From contig MU385714.1 of assembly GCA_022497155.1 (NCBI GenBank), positions 1,240,001 to 1,304,000 on the forward strand: a stretch of DNA of 64,000 nucleotides. The letters are read 5' to 3'. Position numbers and translations under genes: made by a program. The first letter of the stretch is position 1. Each line of letters starts with the position of its first letter. The notes beneath the pieces are model-generated. The model had not been told where the DNA came from and ran no database searches. It saw nothing but the letters and a program-made list of their open reading frames with translations. Origin of the DNA: Whalleya microplaca (Eukaryota > Ascomycota > Sordariomycetes > Xylariales > Xylariaceae). Shown in pieces: positions 1 to 11,700 of this stretch.

Positions 1-232
1 AGCTTTCCCTGCTCCAAATCATCATCCGATCGTGGAGACTTCGGACGTCGTCAAGTGCTTCGTTCTATTCCGCGTTTGCTGATTCCGAAGTTCGCCAAAG
101 CATTGCTATTCGAGTGCTTTACATCTGCAAGTGCCCAGCTACACAAGGGGGCACGTCAAGCCAATCGCTGCACCCCAAACCATCATAGCTGCAAGGACGT
201 AGATCGCCGCGTGTGATCACCGCATCGTAACC
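1..232 (+). promoter_or_regulatory. 5' leader and proximal upstream region of the DUF2470 gene
   Basis: No gene is visible here. The stretch runs up to the start codon of the first gene, whose ATG sits in a good fungal context (A at -3, G at +4). The window edge cuts the upstream region, so the full promoter cannot be judged. Confidence 0.4.
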
Positions 233-895
233 ATGGCCCTCGACGAAGCAAGCAAAGCCCGCATGATGGCGCACATGAACAAGGACCACACCTTCGAGCT
301 GAAGCAGTACCTGCGCGCCTTCAACGGCGTTTCCGCCTTCGCCGCCCGCGACGCCCAGCTCACGGACATGACGCTCGACACCCTGACGGTCCGGTCGGCC
401 TCCGGCACGCACACCGTCGCCGTCTCCCCGCCCATGAAGACCGCGATGGACGCCCGCGTGCGCCTCGTCGACATGGCCAAGACCGCACAGCAGAAGCTCG
501 GCGTCAGCGATATCCAGATCTCGGCCTTCACCCTGCCCCGCGGCGCCGGCATCGTGTCCTTCACCGGCGTCACGCTGTATTTCGTCGCCGCCGCGACCCT
601 GGGGCTCGTGCAGCCTGATACGGAGGCGTGGCGCCTGCTCGACGCGGTTTTCCCCTACGGCGCCGAGGGATACAGGTGGCTTGTGAAGGCGATATTCATT
701 CCGGTGTTGGCTATCCATGTGACGGAGGCGTGGTGGATGTCTCGCACGAGGCTGGAGAAGCATGGCATTGATGTGGGAAGTAAGCTGTGGCTGCTGTGGG
801 TAGCTAATGCGTTTCTGGAAGGCCTTCCGGCTATGATGAGATTCGATGGTCTTGTCGACACGGAGAAGAAGAAGAGGGAGAGTGCTAAGCATTAA
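233..895 (+). CDS. DUF2470 domain membrane protein
   Basis: Single-exon protein of 220 residues. The N-terminal ~85 residues match the DUF2470 fold (start MALDEASKARMMAHMNKDH, the His/Asn-rich helix typical of the family), which is related to the C-terminal part of HugZ-type haem-utilisation proteins. The C-terminal half has hydrophobic stretches at about residues 105-125, 145-165 and 180-195, so it is probably a membrane protein with the DUF2470 part facing one side. This DUF2470 plus short membrane tail arrangement is known in ascomycetes, but its role is not established. Third positions are strongly GC-biased, typical of a real gene. The opposite strand also carries a long open frame, which I treat as a shadow of this codon bias. 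The start is the first ATG, in good context. Confidence 0.85.
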   Translation: MALDEASKARMMAHMNKDHTFELKQYLRAFNGVSAFAARDAQLTDMTLDTLTVRSASGTHTVAVSPPMKTAMDARVRLVDMAKTAQQKLGVSDIQISAFTLPRGAGIVSFTGVTLYFVAAATLGLVQPDTEAWRLLDAVFPYGAEGYRWLVKAIFIPVLAIHVTEAWWMSRTRLEKHGIDVGSKLWLLWVANAFLEGLPAMMRFDGLVDTEKKKRESAKH

Positions 896-3800
896 TGACA
901 GGTTTTTCAGACTGTTGATTGCTCCTCCAGTCTATTTATATGTGTAAGTATACATGATATATTGGAGACATGGAAACATTTTAATGATATGTTAATTCGC
1001 ATGTAATAGGTATGTTTCAATGTATATTCCAACTAAGCCTTCAGTTGGTTAGTAGTTAATGAGAGGAAATCCTAGTTTAGACGTAAGTCTCCTCCACAGA
1101 AGTCACTATGGACTTGTTTTAGAGCGTCGAGGATTGCATGGCTTTCATAGTCGTTCTCGCATATATCAAGTATAAGCTCATGCTGCCCTCTATAAGGACT
1201 GATCATCCCATCAAATGAGAGAACGACGTGGATTTTCCAGTGCATCCATAAAGCTCTCGGTACTCGTTTCATGTTGATCAAGTTAACCCCTCAGCCGCCC
1301 TCATGATCTGCATTCATTCAATCTACTAATGAATTAGGATACGACTTGATCTTGTGGCATTTCAAGATCAGCGTCCATCTCAAGGCAATTGATGTGATGT
1401 GAGACATCACAACCATAGGCTTTCTAACATGCACCACGTCATTCAATCTGTGATGTGCGGCGTAATGCAATCACATCTAAGTTACTTTACTTTGGTACAT
1501 CTCAAGAATTGGGTCAAAGGTTCAGGGTTTGAGAGATGAAATGTCTCGATTACTTCCCTAAATTACTTGTTTGAGAGTGATGTGGCTGCCAAACTGACTC
1601 GGGAAGTCGCTACAGATTCGTGGAGGTGCCGGTCGATATCCTCCCACAAAATCAATGCAGAGCAAAACAATACTTCCGACCTTCCCAAGTATCTATTCCA
1701 TCGCATTTCTCAATTTCTGATCCTATCACTCGTTAGTACCATCCTGAAAGAAAGAGAGTAGTAAGGGTATTTCATGTGCACATACCATCATATCCAAAGC
1801 TCCGGATTAGTTTACCATTCCATTCCGCCTCCCAGACCTCTAGCCCGACATCCGGTTCCCAGCTCAACGCCCCTCCAGCCCGATTCCATTTTGTTGTCTT
1901 CCACCATCCCCACCCACGGACTAAAGTGTGAAGTCTGTCGATGGGCCACTCCCGCCAATCCTATACTCATCCGTCGGCTCAAACCGGGTCACAGCAGGCA
2001 ATGAAATTGTTGTCCTGGCTGCGCGCTATCCGATTGGTTCGCCGAGCCCCATGCCGCTGGGAACTGTACTCCCCCTGCTGTTGGGCTGAGAGGTACGCAA
2101 CCCGTTGGACTTCGAGGCGCATTTCTCGAACCCGGCGATTCACACATCGCTGACCTTGGAAGTCCGCGGGCTGCTCCGGAAGTACCTGCCCCTGAGGCAT
2201 GGAATACCACGGCGTTTCCATGTTGGGTTGGAAAGCCTAAGTAGGCGGATTAGTAAAGTGGTCTTATTAGTCTAGAATGACTGATAATAGAGTCAAGGCT
2301 GCATTGCAGGACAGCTCCGTTGATGGGATCTTACCGGTGGTATTGGTTGTTGGAATGCCATAGTTGATGGTCCAATCAGGAGGATAATTGATAATAGGGG
2401 ATATTATCAGTCTGTGATATGGATCCAATCAGAAGGATTGTTGATGATATAAAGGCTGAATAAGTATTGATGAAGCACGATATAGTATCAGTATGGTATG
2501 ATGAAGTAAGTGAGAGAAGAATGAGGAGAGGGTAGGGGGATGGGCAGGTATTCATATTTCTTTGGGAGGACAGATTGAACCTGCTAGTTCACCCCATATT
2601 CAATAAAGTTTAGCCAGGTGAAATACACGCGTGTACTCGGTAACAATACACTCTCCTTCCAAATCTTAGAGTTCATGAACTTTTGCGATATTGCCTATTT
2701 TGTATTGAGCGTCATGAACTTGCATGGCACTTGCAAAGTGAGTCTATGGGCTCAAGCACCAGAACTATCCCATCAAGTCCGCGTATTCTGGTTCGACAAT
2801 GTCACTCGCCTACATCTAAGTTTAGTAGCACACCATGTTCTTTCTGACTTAGTCAAGGTTGAAGCTTTTCAAAGTGCCTGCTATTTCATTAGGTGGAAAA
2901 CGCCTGAGAAGTCCAAATAATTGTAGGCAGCCTTTAGAGGTTCGGGGTTTAGTCCTTGTGCAAACAGCAGCCCCTTGGAGGACATGACGACGAAATACTC
3001 ACCAGGTGTCGCTATGGTCCAGGGCATTACTGGGTGGATGGACGATCCACTGTTGTTTTCCCCCCTACTAGACATCACCACACCTCAAAGTTTAGAGCAC
3101 GTATCTACGCGAGTTGATGATCAAGCACCGGGCACGTGGCGCTCAGGTACAGGAGCCTAACACTAGGCTAGCATCTTGATTTCTGTTACATGGCAAGTAC
3201 TGCCTTTCTCCCGTGCCTCTATAGTGGCTTGAAACACCAGCGCAAGCAAAGTTCAGCCACCGTAACAAGTTCCCAGATATGCGCAAAACTACCTTCCTCA
3301 AGTCCAGCCTTTTTTTTTTTGCTACTTCTCACGTATTCTGCTTTGACCCCCTTTTTCATATATGGCTATCCCGGATGAACTCGGAAGATAGAACCTCTGG
3401 TTAGGCCGTCGAAGCTTCAAGATTAATCCTAGAGAGCCAAAACTTGTAGAAAACAACAAGTTACCATAATAATGTACACCTTCATAGTCTCAGCCTACAT
3501 TTAAATCATACCGATCTCCTTTCTTGATCTCCTCCCAACTCATTCCATACGAATTCACTATTTTCAACCCATTGCAGTTGGCCAGTCAACGAGCGCGCTG
3601 GACTAAACAAGAATGAGTCTGCGCCTTAAAAATAGGACGGGCTGATACTACTAATAAACCTTAGGTCAAGCTTCCCGAGAAACTCTGTAAATTTAATTTT
3701 CAGCCGCAGTATAAGTAAATAAAGGTCACGTAGATCCAGAAGATTCCGTACAAACAGTGAAAGACTTTTTGGCAGTGCTACTTATATGTAATTTACTTAA

Positions 3801-6403
3801 GAACACGACCATCCTCTTGTATCAGACAGTTCTTTCAGCATCTATTAATATCGAGCCCTCGTTTTTGCACACATACAGCTTGGTATCATCTGTCAAGGGT
3901 AGCGACGCATATCCAGTCAGATTTGTCAAATTTGACTAGTCGGGTACGTGACGTCTGAGAGCCAGCTAGCCAGACTACAAAACTCAAAACTAACGCGTCG
4001 GATTTTGAGGTAATCGACCGCTCAGGCGTAGTCTCGCTAAATTAACCAAGGGCATTAGAAAAAACTAACCTTCACTTTCCCCTTTGCATAAGGCACTCTG
4101 TCCTCAAGGCCTGTTCTGGAGGCCAAAGGAAACACGGTTTTTAATAATTTGCTCCTTCTAGCGCGTTCCTACTTTTTAGAAATTGCAGCTGAGCTATCAT
4201 TTGGCATTCGGTATTTGAGATTCTGGGGCTACTCTTGCTGTTGTAATTGTCCATTGCTTCTAGGTATGAAATGCCGAGTAGTTATATTGGGCAGTGATAG
4301 AATAGCTTTACATTTAAAAAAGTTTATTTAGCCTAGTAGGCCCTGTAGATACATCTAGCTTTACTTAAATGCCTGAGTGCTTGGGCGCATAACATTCATA
4401 CTTGCGTTCCCATGAATACGCCTCGTCACGCCCAGAGGGCGTTGGTCTTTAGTTGATAACAGACTCTCCATGTTTATCACACTAATATTCACATCCCTTT
4501 ATTGGTAGTCTGCTACGTATCTGTTTTGAGTTGTTATCTCTCAAGCTCAAAGCTAGTGCGTGACGAATTCACCGTATGTAAAATACTACCCACCAAGACC
4601 ACCGTAACTACAGCGGTCACACTCTGTAGAAATAAAGTATTAACTCAGTGAGTCCTACATTATTACAACTGTTGCCGATTCCACTGACGATGGCGGGCTA
4701 TTTAGGGAGATTCGGAATGATATATGTGCTTGATTAAGGGGGCGGTAGTCTGTGAATAGCCTGGCTTTTTGCAGCAATTGAAAGTTATATCATCGTAATT
4801 CTAGGACAATTTGAAATATGTAACTTCCTTCCATGTACACGAAACTCGTCACAGTAAGACCTACCATGAGGAGGAGTAATAGCTAACGAAAGTACTAGAT
4901 ATTATGTTCGTTTCCAAGGCCGTCGCACGGTTTTAGTGTATCCATCCTAGTTCGCCACGCACCTTGCCGGCTTCACTTTTACTGTTTCCTTCGGTCTTAA
5001 TATTCCACTAAAATACGCAGAAACCTTATGGCAAATCCTATGTCAGCCTGTTCACGGCCCACAGCTAAAATAGGTAGAATCATAACGCCGGCTAGGTTCG
5101 TCCAGGGAACAGAAATTAATACTTTCAGAGGTTGAGGTGTTCATAGGGTACGATTCAGAAATTCACGACATCGTTGAGCAGGATACTTGATTTGGCTTCA
5201 CACCTCGGCTCGTAGTTAACTCGTCGGAATAGTGATCAGTATTCTTATGGCCAACTTGAAGTAATACAAATAGTGGACAGACACTCAGTCTCCTGTTTAG
5301 CCTCGGTCCTACCCGGACCTATAAATGTAAATACGCAGTACACATTAGAAAAAGACCCACGAATCTATGGAGTTGAAATTTGTCCTCGATGATTTTATCG
5401 TAGTGAATCTCCTAACTCGACTTCAGGGCTGGATAGCAAGCTAGAATTGAGTGAAAACCACTAGATATTTGCCATACAAGGAATCTTCAAGAGGGAAATC
5501 AAATTTTATGGGGCCATCAAATACAAAGAGGAGGACCCTGCTCAAAATGAATCAGTTACTAACCTGTTTTTCTAGAACCAAGTTGGCATCGTTTGCTACT
5601 TCTCAGTAAAATCGGCTGGTAGGTCTTCCTAAACTTCAGGCCCTATCAGAAGAATGGGTGTTTTAGGGGGTTGATACTTACTCCACTACTATGGCCCATT
5701 CGCTACCCCTTTTCTTTCCTCTTCCCTTATTTCGCTCTTCACTTGTGGTCATATCACTAGCACTATAACTCATTCTTACTTCCGCAACATTTAGACTTGC
5801 GAATCAAAAGTGAACGAGCAAAAAACAGCTTCATGTCCTAATGGTTTTCTTCAACAATAGATACATACACACAATAGGGCATAAACCGGTAAGGACTTCT
5901 ACCTTGGCGAATCTCATTGATAGCGTGTTGTATAGTTCTCTGGCTGCTGCTCATAGAATGTCATATTGATATTTTCCGGTCATTGTAGACAAAAGTTGTA
6001 ATATAATGGTCCTTGTTCAAGCTGGTGGCGGTTCCTTAGAAAAGTTGACCTGTCTTTGTAGCTCGACATATAGTCACATTCCAATATTGTCAAATCCATG
6101 TGAGCACCATATTACATATACCATAATGGTAGCAATATCCTTTCCGGGATTTTCTATACCTCATACGCTCAATTTAAGACTGTAAAATCATCAAGACCCC
6201 TTTTTGTCGAGAAAGCCTTTAGCCAGAATGACAATGAATGACAGTAGTGGCAACTCCATATACATCATTTTTCTCATATCATATCTCCATGGGGCTTATC
6301 ATGTCCCCTTTACCACAGTGCTGCATATATCATTTTGCCAACCTCAGTAGCACAATGCTGAAGATTTCAGACTCATAAATAGAGCCAAATTCGGGGACCC
6401 CAA
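896..6403. other. 5.5-kb gene desert
   Basis: No open frame here has recognisable protein similarity or gene-like codon use. All are below about 100 codons, and several start only at GTG, TTG or CTG. Composition is AT-leaning with many TpA steps. In a hand-counted piece (5161-5280) TpA and ApT were about equal and CpA+TpG slightly below ApC+GpT, compatible with old, mild RIP-type decay. A short imperfect direct repeat (TCCAATCAGRAGGAT) occurs near 2371 and 2425. The minus-strand frame at 1072-1281 (69 codons) looks faintly protein-like but has no support. The region may be degenerate transposon or relic sequence. Confidence 0.5.
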
Positions 6404-7376
6404 TCACCATTGATTACGCTCCTCCCCGAGTGCGGATGGCTCAACTCTAGGACCTGATCCGTTCCCAAGAGCTCCATAATTGCGGCCGGAACCACTCGTG
6501 CCATCATTTCCTCCAGCTTCGTCATCACTGCTGTCTGCTTGCCCATCCTCCAGCAGCCCTTCCCTAGCATCCACTCGCCTGTATCCCGCAGCGCGACTGT
6601 TGCCGGGGGTCCGCAGTCTCAGGAGTGCGAGATGGGCCAACTGGTCACGTTAGTAGGATATTTGAGCATAAAGCGCAGAGTTGGCCTCACCTGGAGAATC
6701 CCTACCGCAAGAGCGACGGCAAACTCGAAACCCGCATTGCGTTGCATGGAAGCACGCCACGGCTCAACGCACGGCTCGTGTCTCCGATACACCTCTACAC
6801 ATTGTCCCGATGGGAAATCTCGATCCTTGACGCTGTTGAAGCCGCAGCAGTTGAAGGCGTCTTGGATGCGCTCGATCGCTCGGTTGTCATGTAGGTGCCA
6901 TAGGCGTTGCCAGTTCCCCTCCATGTTGCAATTCAGGTTCTGCCCGGGTATAAAGCCTTCGAATGACAGCGTGGCGAGGATAACGGTTAGTATCCCCTGT
7001 AGTATCTGGAGTGCCGGGATTAGGAGTGGCAGCAACGCCGGCGAAGCCTTTCGTAGGAGGAGCCTGCGGAGATTGGGTGTGAAGAAGGCGTTCGCGGCGG
7101 CAATTAGTGGGAGGAGGATGGTGAGGACGGTCGTCGCAGTTGATAATGGGAGCGACAGCGTGCTTGAAGAGACCTGCACGTAGCTAGACAGGACCAGTCA
7201 ACTATGACGGTATCGCACAGGCGTCTTGAGAAGAAAAAAAAAACGACTTACATTGCGATCGCTATTAATGCAGCGATCAACTATTTAATAAGACGTTAAT
7301 CAGACGCATCAAAGAATAGTTAGATTAGTTAGACCTAGGTACTTACGAGAGGATAAATGATCGTCAAATTCGCCAT
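6404..7376 (-). CDS. Fungal tetraspanin-like membrane protein (4 exons)
   Basis: Joined exons 7376-7347, 7280-7252, 7183-6691 and 6640-6404 give a 262-residue protein. All junctions have GTAAGT/GTGAGG donors and YAG acceptors, and the last intron has a CTAAC branch site just before its acceptor. The layout is that of a tetraspanin: TM1 at ~6-23, TM2 at ~38-53, TM3 at ~72-94, then a large extracellular loop with the diagnostic Cys-Cys-Gly (NCCGF) and further cysteines (GQC, EPC), then TM4 at ~170-190. The cytoplasmic tail is acidic and Gly/Ser-rich. Tetraspanins organise membrane microdomains, and in fungi some act in appressorium function and polarity. Which fungal class this belongs to (Pls1, Tsp2 or Tsp3) I cannot tell; the short first loop fits the smaller fungal forms. 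The tiny first two exons (30 and 29 nt) are easily missed by gene finders. Confidence 0.85.
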
Positions 7377-7873
7377 TTTGAGCTGTCTTCCTCGTCGGAG
7401 GATGAAGCAGGTATTCCCATGTATGGATCCTTATTTGGATCCTTCGATAACAAGAGATTTGAGCTCAAGTAAATTTTATGTGGTCAAGATAATTGATAGA
7501 ATAGATTATGTAAGGTATGGATAATAATCTAGGTCACAATCTGTACACGAGGGCGAATGACCTCGGGAACATTGAACATTCGAAGACTGCTTGGGGAAGA
7601 GCCGTGGGGAAGGAAGAGCATTGTACATGTCTACCGGTAACGGAAATGCGTGTTGCCGCTTCCAGGCCGATTTTCTGCAGATGTCCATGTACCACTCAAC
7701 GCTGCCTTAAGGTAAGCTGTTTGCCTATCCCTTTTTAGCCTATCAGCAATAGGCAGCAAGAGCCCTGCGAATAGCCTCGCCATGTTACCTGCAGACTCGG
7801 AAAAGTGCATAGATACCTAACATAGATACGTAACAGAGATATCTAACCTGAGAATTTTCTGGGATATGATTAT

Positions 7874-7909
<36 letters not shown>

Positions 7910-8099
7910 TTGGCTCTCTCTCTCTGAAGTTGAGATCCTTAATACCCTTGCCTATAAGGCAGCACAAGCCGCTCCCATACTCACACAGCATCTTATATGT
8001 ATTTAACTACGATCTAAATATCTCCACGCTGAAACCCAAGCACTCAGCAATCTCACCAATTGCACGTATCAATAGCCGGACTAGCAGACAAATCCAACC
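7377..8099. other. Intergenic region between tetraspanin and DUF7587-like gene
   Basis: This is a divergent spacer holding the promoters of the minus-strand tetraspanin and the plus-strand orphan. It contains a (TA)n microsatellite at about 7877-7906 followed by a short CT run near 7916-7926. No other gene is seen. Confidence 0.5.
7877..7906. repeat. (TA)n microsatellite
   Basis: About 15 uninterrupted TA units lie in the spacer upstream of the DUF7587-like gene. The tract follows a short TAT/TTA-rich run and precedes a CT tract. It is a simple sequence repeat with no assigned role. Confidence 0.9.
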
Positions 8100-10070
8100 A
8101 TGACAGACGTTCTTAAACAGCTAACAGACAGATACTGTCAGCTCCTGAACACACTCCTATCATTCCAGACTCAGAGGCATACACACTGTGAGCCAGGCCA
8201 GTCCGCTGCGGAGCAGGATCCATTCCAGACTCAGAGGCATACACACTGTGAGCCAGGCCAGCTCGCTGCGGAGCAGGATCCATTCCAGACTCAGAGGCAT
8301 ACACACTGTGAACCAGGCCAGTCCGCTGCGGAGCAAGATCCATTCCAGGTGGTGAAGGACTTGATAAATCTCGCTAACCATACCAAGTCAATATTAATAC
8401 GTCTGAGGGAATTAGATATTACTCAGTACAAGTTTGATGTTTCCTTTTTCATGTTATCATCATTACATGAAGACATGGAACAGATGGCTGGCCGTTTTCA
8501 AAGTCTTTGTGAAGATGAGACTGCACTATTAGTACAACTGAAAGCCTCGCTCATTAAGGAACACCTCGCTCGTGCAGGTGATTGCCGGACCAAATGCAGC
8601 GCGCTGCTTACCTATTTCGATGAAGCGATAAACCGTATCGCCTTTGATGTCCTGGACCTCGCTGAGCCCGTGGAACATCTAGAGATCATACCCCTGAAGA
8701 TCGCCCGAACTTGGTATCAGGAAGCAGCCCGTCAAGGTGGAAGGCTTGATATAAACCGATACTTCATTGTCCATGAGATGGAAACGCCTGGCTGGCCATA
8801 CTATGAAGATGATGCAGGGCAATATGATGAACATGAGGAGAATACCTTTGGTTGGCTATATGATAAAGATTTTACAAGTGAGCATTACGACGGACATGGG
8901 GGGCACCTTAATCCACACCAGGGCTATGCGGAAAACCCCCACCTGAGATGTGGGCGCTCGGCCGCCGATAGGCAACAGCATGAGGAAAACTGGATGTATC
9001 TCTGGGGAGAGATCCTCAAGCAGTTCCCTGGACCTAACCTATTTGATCCATGGAACAGTCCTAGGTTCATGTCGCTTTACTGTCAGCCGAACAATCCCCC
9101 ACGTTACCTATTCCATGTCTCAGACCCAAAGAGTCCCGGTAGAAGCGATGACGATGTAGTGGCTTCGCCGGCAAGTCTACTAGGTTCTTTAGAGAGCAAA
9201 CTGGACCTCCTGCACTTGGACAAACGCTCAGTTGCTTCTATGCTGTACGCACATCTGAAGCCGGATTACAGCATGTTAGAGAGCGAGCATTCTGACAATC
9301 TGATGTCCTGGACGAGTTCGCTCCTGTATGCTATTGTCTACGCTATCTACAGACGGCACATGTACGGATGCAGCCCAAGCGACATCAAGATTTGTGCCGT
9401 AGACGCCACAAAATTCCCACGAGGCCAGTTTATGAATGTCTCCACACTGCTGGATTTGTATTCCGACGGCTTCAAGCAATGTAAAAGTTTCATGAGATCC
9501 TTCCCGGATAAAGCTACAAAACACCAACATGAAGAGTACCTATCCCAAGGATTACTCGAACACCGGGGCCGATCCTGTGTTTTCTCATTGAAGACTCTTG
9601 AGGATTGCGGCCTCTATTCGCTATATCCCAAGTTTGCGACTCCCAACGAGACACTTTCATGGAGGAAATTTTCGTTGTCGAAGCGACCCCTGAGGTTTGG
9701 TCCACTTGACAACTGGTCACGAAGACAGGCAACGACAAGCCAGGAGGTGCAAATCGCGCACGAAATGGGACGAACCTGTTTCATGGACCACAATCCTATA
9801 GCCATGACACTTATGCTACTCTGCTTTAAAAATCGAACTCACATACCAGTGAGTGTCACAGGTGAGCGCAGCCTGGAAGATTCAGTTAGAATGCAATTAT
9901 ACTAATACTACATCAACGACAAAGAATTTGAGGGCTCGTGGGGGCAGACACCCCAAGAAGTGAAACAGTACTTGCTAGCGACGAAAAAGCTGCTTGATAT
10001 ACTGCATGCATCGCCTTCAGGCAGCGAGAAGGTTGTGGAGCTGTTACGCAGAACTTTTATGGTTGACTGA
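8100..10070 (+). CDS. Fungal orphan with DUF7587-like domain and N-terminal tandem repeats
   Basis: The first open frame (8100-9905) encodes 601 residues. Reading continues in the same frame past its TAA for 55 more sense codons to a TGA at 10068-10070. A 63-nt intron at 9862-9924 (GTGAGC donor, TACTAAT branch-like site, AAG acceptor) removes the stop and gives 635 residues, which I prefer. Residues ~21-80 are three 20-residue repeats starting FQTQRHTHCEPGQ. The middle is acidic and His/Tyr-rich. The C-terminal ~300 residues carry the pattern of a fungal domain I recall as DUF7587: PRYLFHVSDPKSPG, a SWTSSLLYA motif, a VDATKFPRGQF segment and EEYLSQG. The domain is found in expanded families of unknown function in ascomycetes. 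The spacing of an Arg-like start, S-W-T-S-S and a later Glu loosely recalls ADP-ribosyltransferase folds, but that is speculation. If the intron is retained the protein loses its last ~34 residues. Confidence 0.7.
8161..8340 (+). repeat. Three 60-bp in-frame tandem repeats
   Basis: Units at 8161-8220, 8221-8280 and 8281-8340 differ from each other at only two to four positions. They encode three copies of a 20-residue His/Cys/Gln-rich unit near the N-terminus of the DUF7587-like protein. The near identity points to recent unequal crossing-over or replication slippage. Copy number is likely to vary between strains. Confidence 0.95.
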
Positions 10071-11199
10071 GTTCCATCAGGCAGACCAACACCATTGACC
10101 GTCATGTTAACGTTTTTCTTGGTTTTATTGTCTTCACAGGGCTTGCAATGGAACTAGCTATTCAATTCTCCGTCTCCAACGACTTCGTCGCACAAAACCT
10201 AATGATGGAGCCAAGGGTTTCTAGAGCTAAACTAGTATATTGACGAAAAGCCAACCCTATCTAGCTCATGTAGCTCACATACCCCTTTAACATTGAGATC
10301 AAGCTACCTTCGTTACATGACTCTTATAGTCACTGGATTGATAAAATAGAGCGCCATACTGGGGGAGGCAAGCGAGCACCTGTCCACCAATAACAGCTGT
10401 AATGAAAATAGGGGTTTAGCTACACGAATATATGCGAGGTTTGCCTGCAATGTCTCTTGTTAGTGAATGAAGATATACGACGAGAATACTATGTGATATA
10501 ATCGGAATCAGTCATAAATACAGTCATACAATTGATTGGGTTCAATGTGCAGTTCAAGGTGGTATCAACATCACCCTCTACTACAGGAGGTTTACCAGCT
10601 GGGAGGCCTAGAGCTAGATAGCCATAATACTTAGAGGGCTGCCGAATATAGGAAATACTACCACAATATCGCCTGTCATTTTACAATTATGAGGTTACAC
10701 GAAGACATGTGTGTTAGAACATCGCAAAATACATCCGTCATTGAGAATACAAGGCTATCGATCTCAAAGGATGAATTGGGTACGGATAGCTATGATATCA
10801 TGAGACAACAGTTACTTACACACAATGCATTTTCACCGAGACCCGTAGTTACTGGGAAGCTAACGAGATTATATGCATATACATTTTATATCAAGGCTTT
10901 GCCCTAATGTCATACATGGCTATAGTCGTAACTCCTGACTTTGTTTTCCTTGCAGGATTCAGTAAGCTGGGGTAAGTGCGAAAATTCGTATCCTTACAAC
11001 AAGGTTTATGTTGCTGGAATTCACGGGCTAATCTACAGTCATCGTTCCAATATCTCTTGAAGCTCTCAAGTTGTATTCTTTCAGATTATGAACAGGTGCC
11101 CGATAAGCTGATGTGTTGTTGAGAGTTGTGCTATGTAAGCACAATAAATGTAGTTTTCCAACATGTTTATTGTATCTTTAAAAGCAACGTTGCTTTCTG

Positions 11200-11700
11200 T
11201 AAACGCACAAGTTAAAGGCTGCGATTACTCTAGGAGATAACTCTGGCTTCGGACGTCGTCTTTAAACGGTAGTGAAGGTAGTCTAAATAAGATAAATGTT
11301 TTCCCTTTAATCTAATATATAGATGCTATTAAGTGACGATTACTATAACTACGCCTATAAATTAACTACTTTAGTTTCAATTAAAGTTTACAGGTTCTCG
11401 TTAAATATAGTGAACAGTTATATATAAAGCTTCACATCTATCATTATATCAGAACTTCAACTTATGTCTCGGAGTTATTCGTCTGTAAGTTCAGTCAGCG
11501 TTAAGCTTAAACATACTCTACTGTTTCATATTCCCTAGGGATAGCATTAAGTACGTATCTGAGACCTCTATTCTATCCTAGCTTATTGGTACAGCTTAGG
11601 AGACAAGTGCTCTCATAATTATACAACCCAATATACTTAGGTCATATAATACAGAATCTAGCATTGTATAGTGCGAAGCGATCCTCAAGTTACTGATCGT
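11200..11700. other. Probable RIP-mutated block
   Basis: The composition matches repeat-induced point mutation, the premeiotic C-to-T process of many Pezizomycotina: excess TpA and depleted CpA/TpG. In a counted 120-bp sample TpA/ApT was near 1.6 and (CpA+TpG)/(ApC+GpT) near 0.4, both beyond the usual RIP thresholds (0.89 and 1.03). No coding remnant is readable, so the original element cannot be named. Confidence 0.55.

Noticed and set aside
119..892. 257-codon minus-strand frame opposite the DUF2470 gene
   Set aside because: Antisense shadow; His/Gly/Arg-rich composition typical of reversed GC3 codons, while the plus strand encodes a recognisable domain.
1072..1281. 69-codon minus-strand frame ending GGDLRLN
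   Set aside because: Somewhat protein-like but with no upstream exon, conservation or regulatory support that I can see.
1941..2221. Overlapping open frames with a faint protein-like look near 2.0-2.2 kb
   Set aside because: The promising stretches lie in different frames and match no family I know; could be decayed coding sequence but not supportable.
7877..7906. TA and other microsatellites considered as CRISPR-like or origin structure
   Set aside because: Simple dinucleotide runs without spacers; CRISPR is not expected in a fungus and no array is present.
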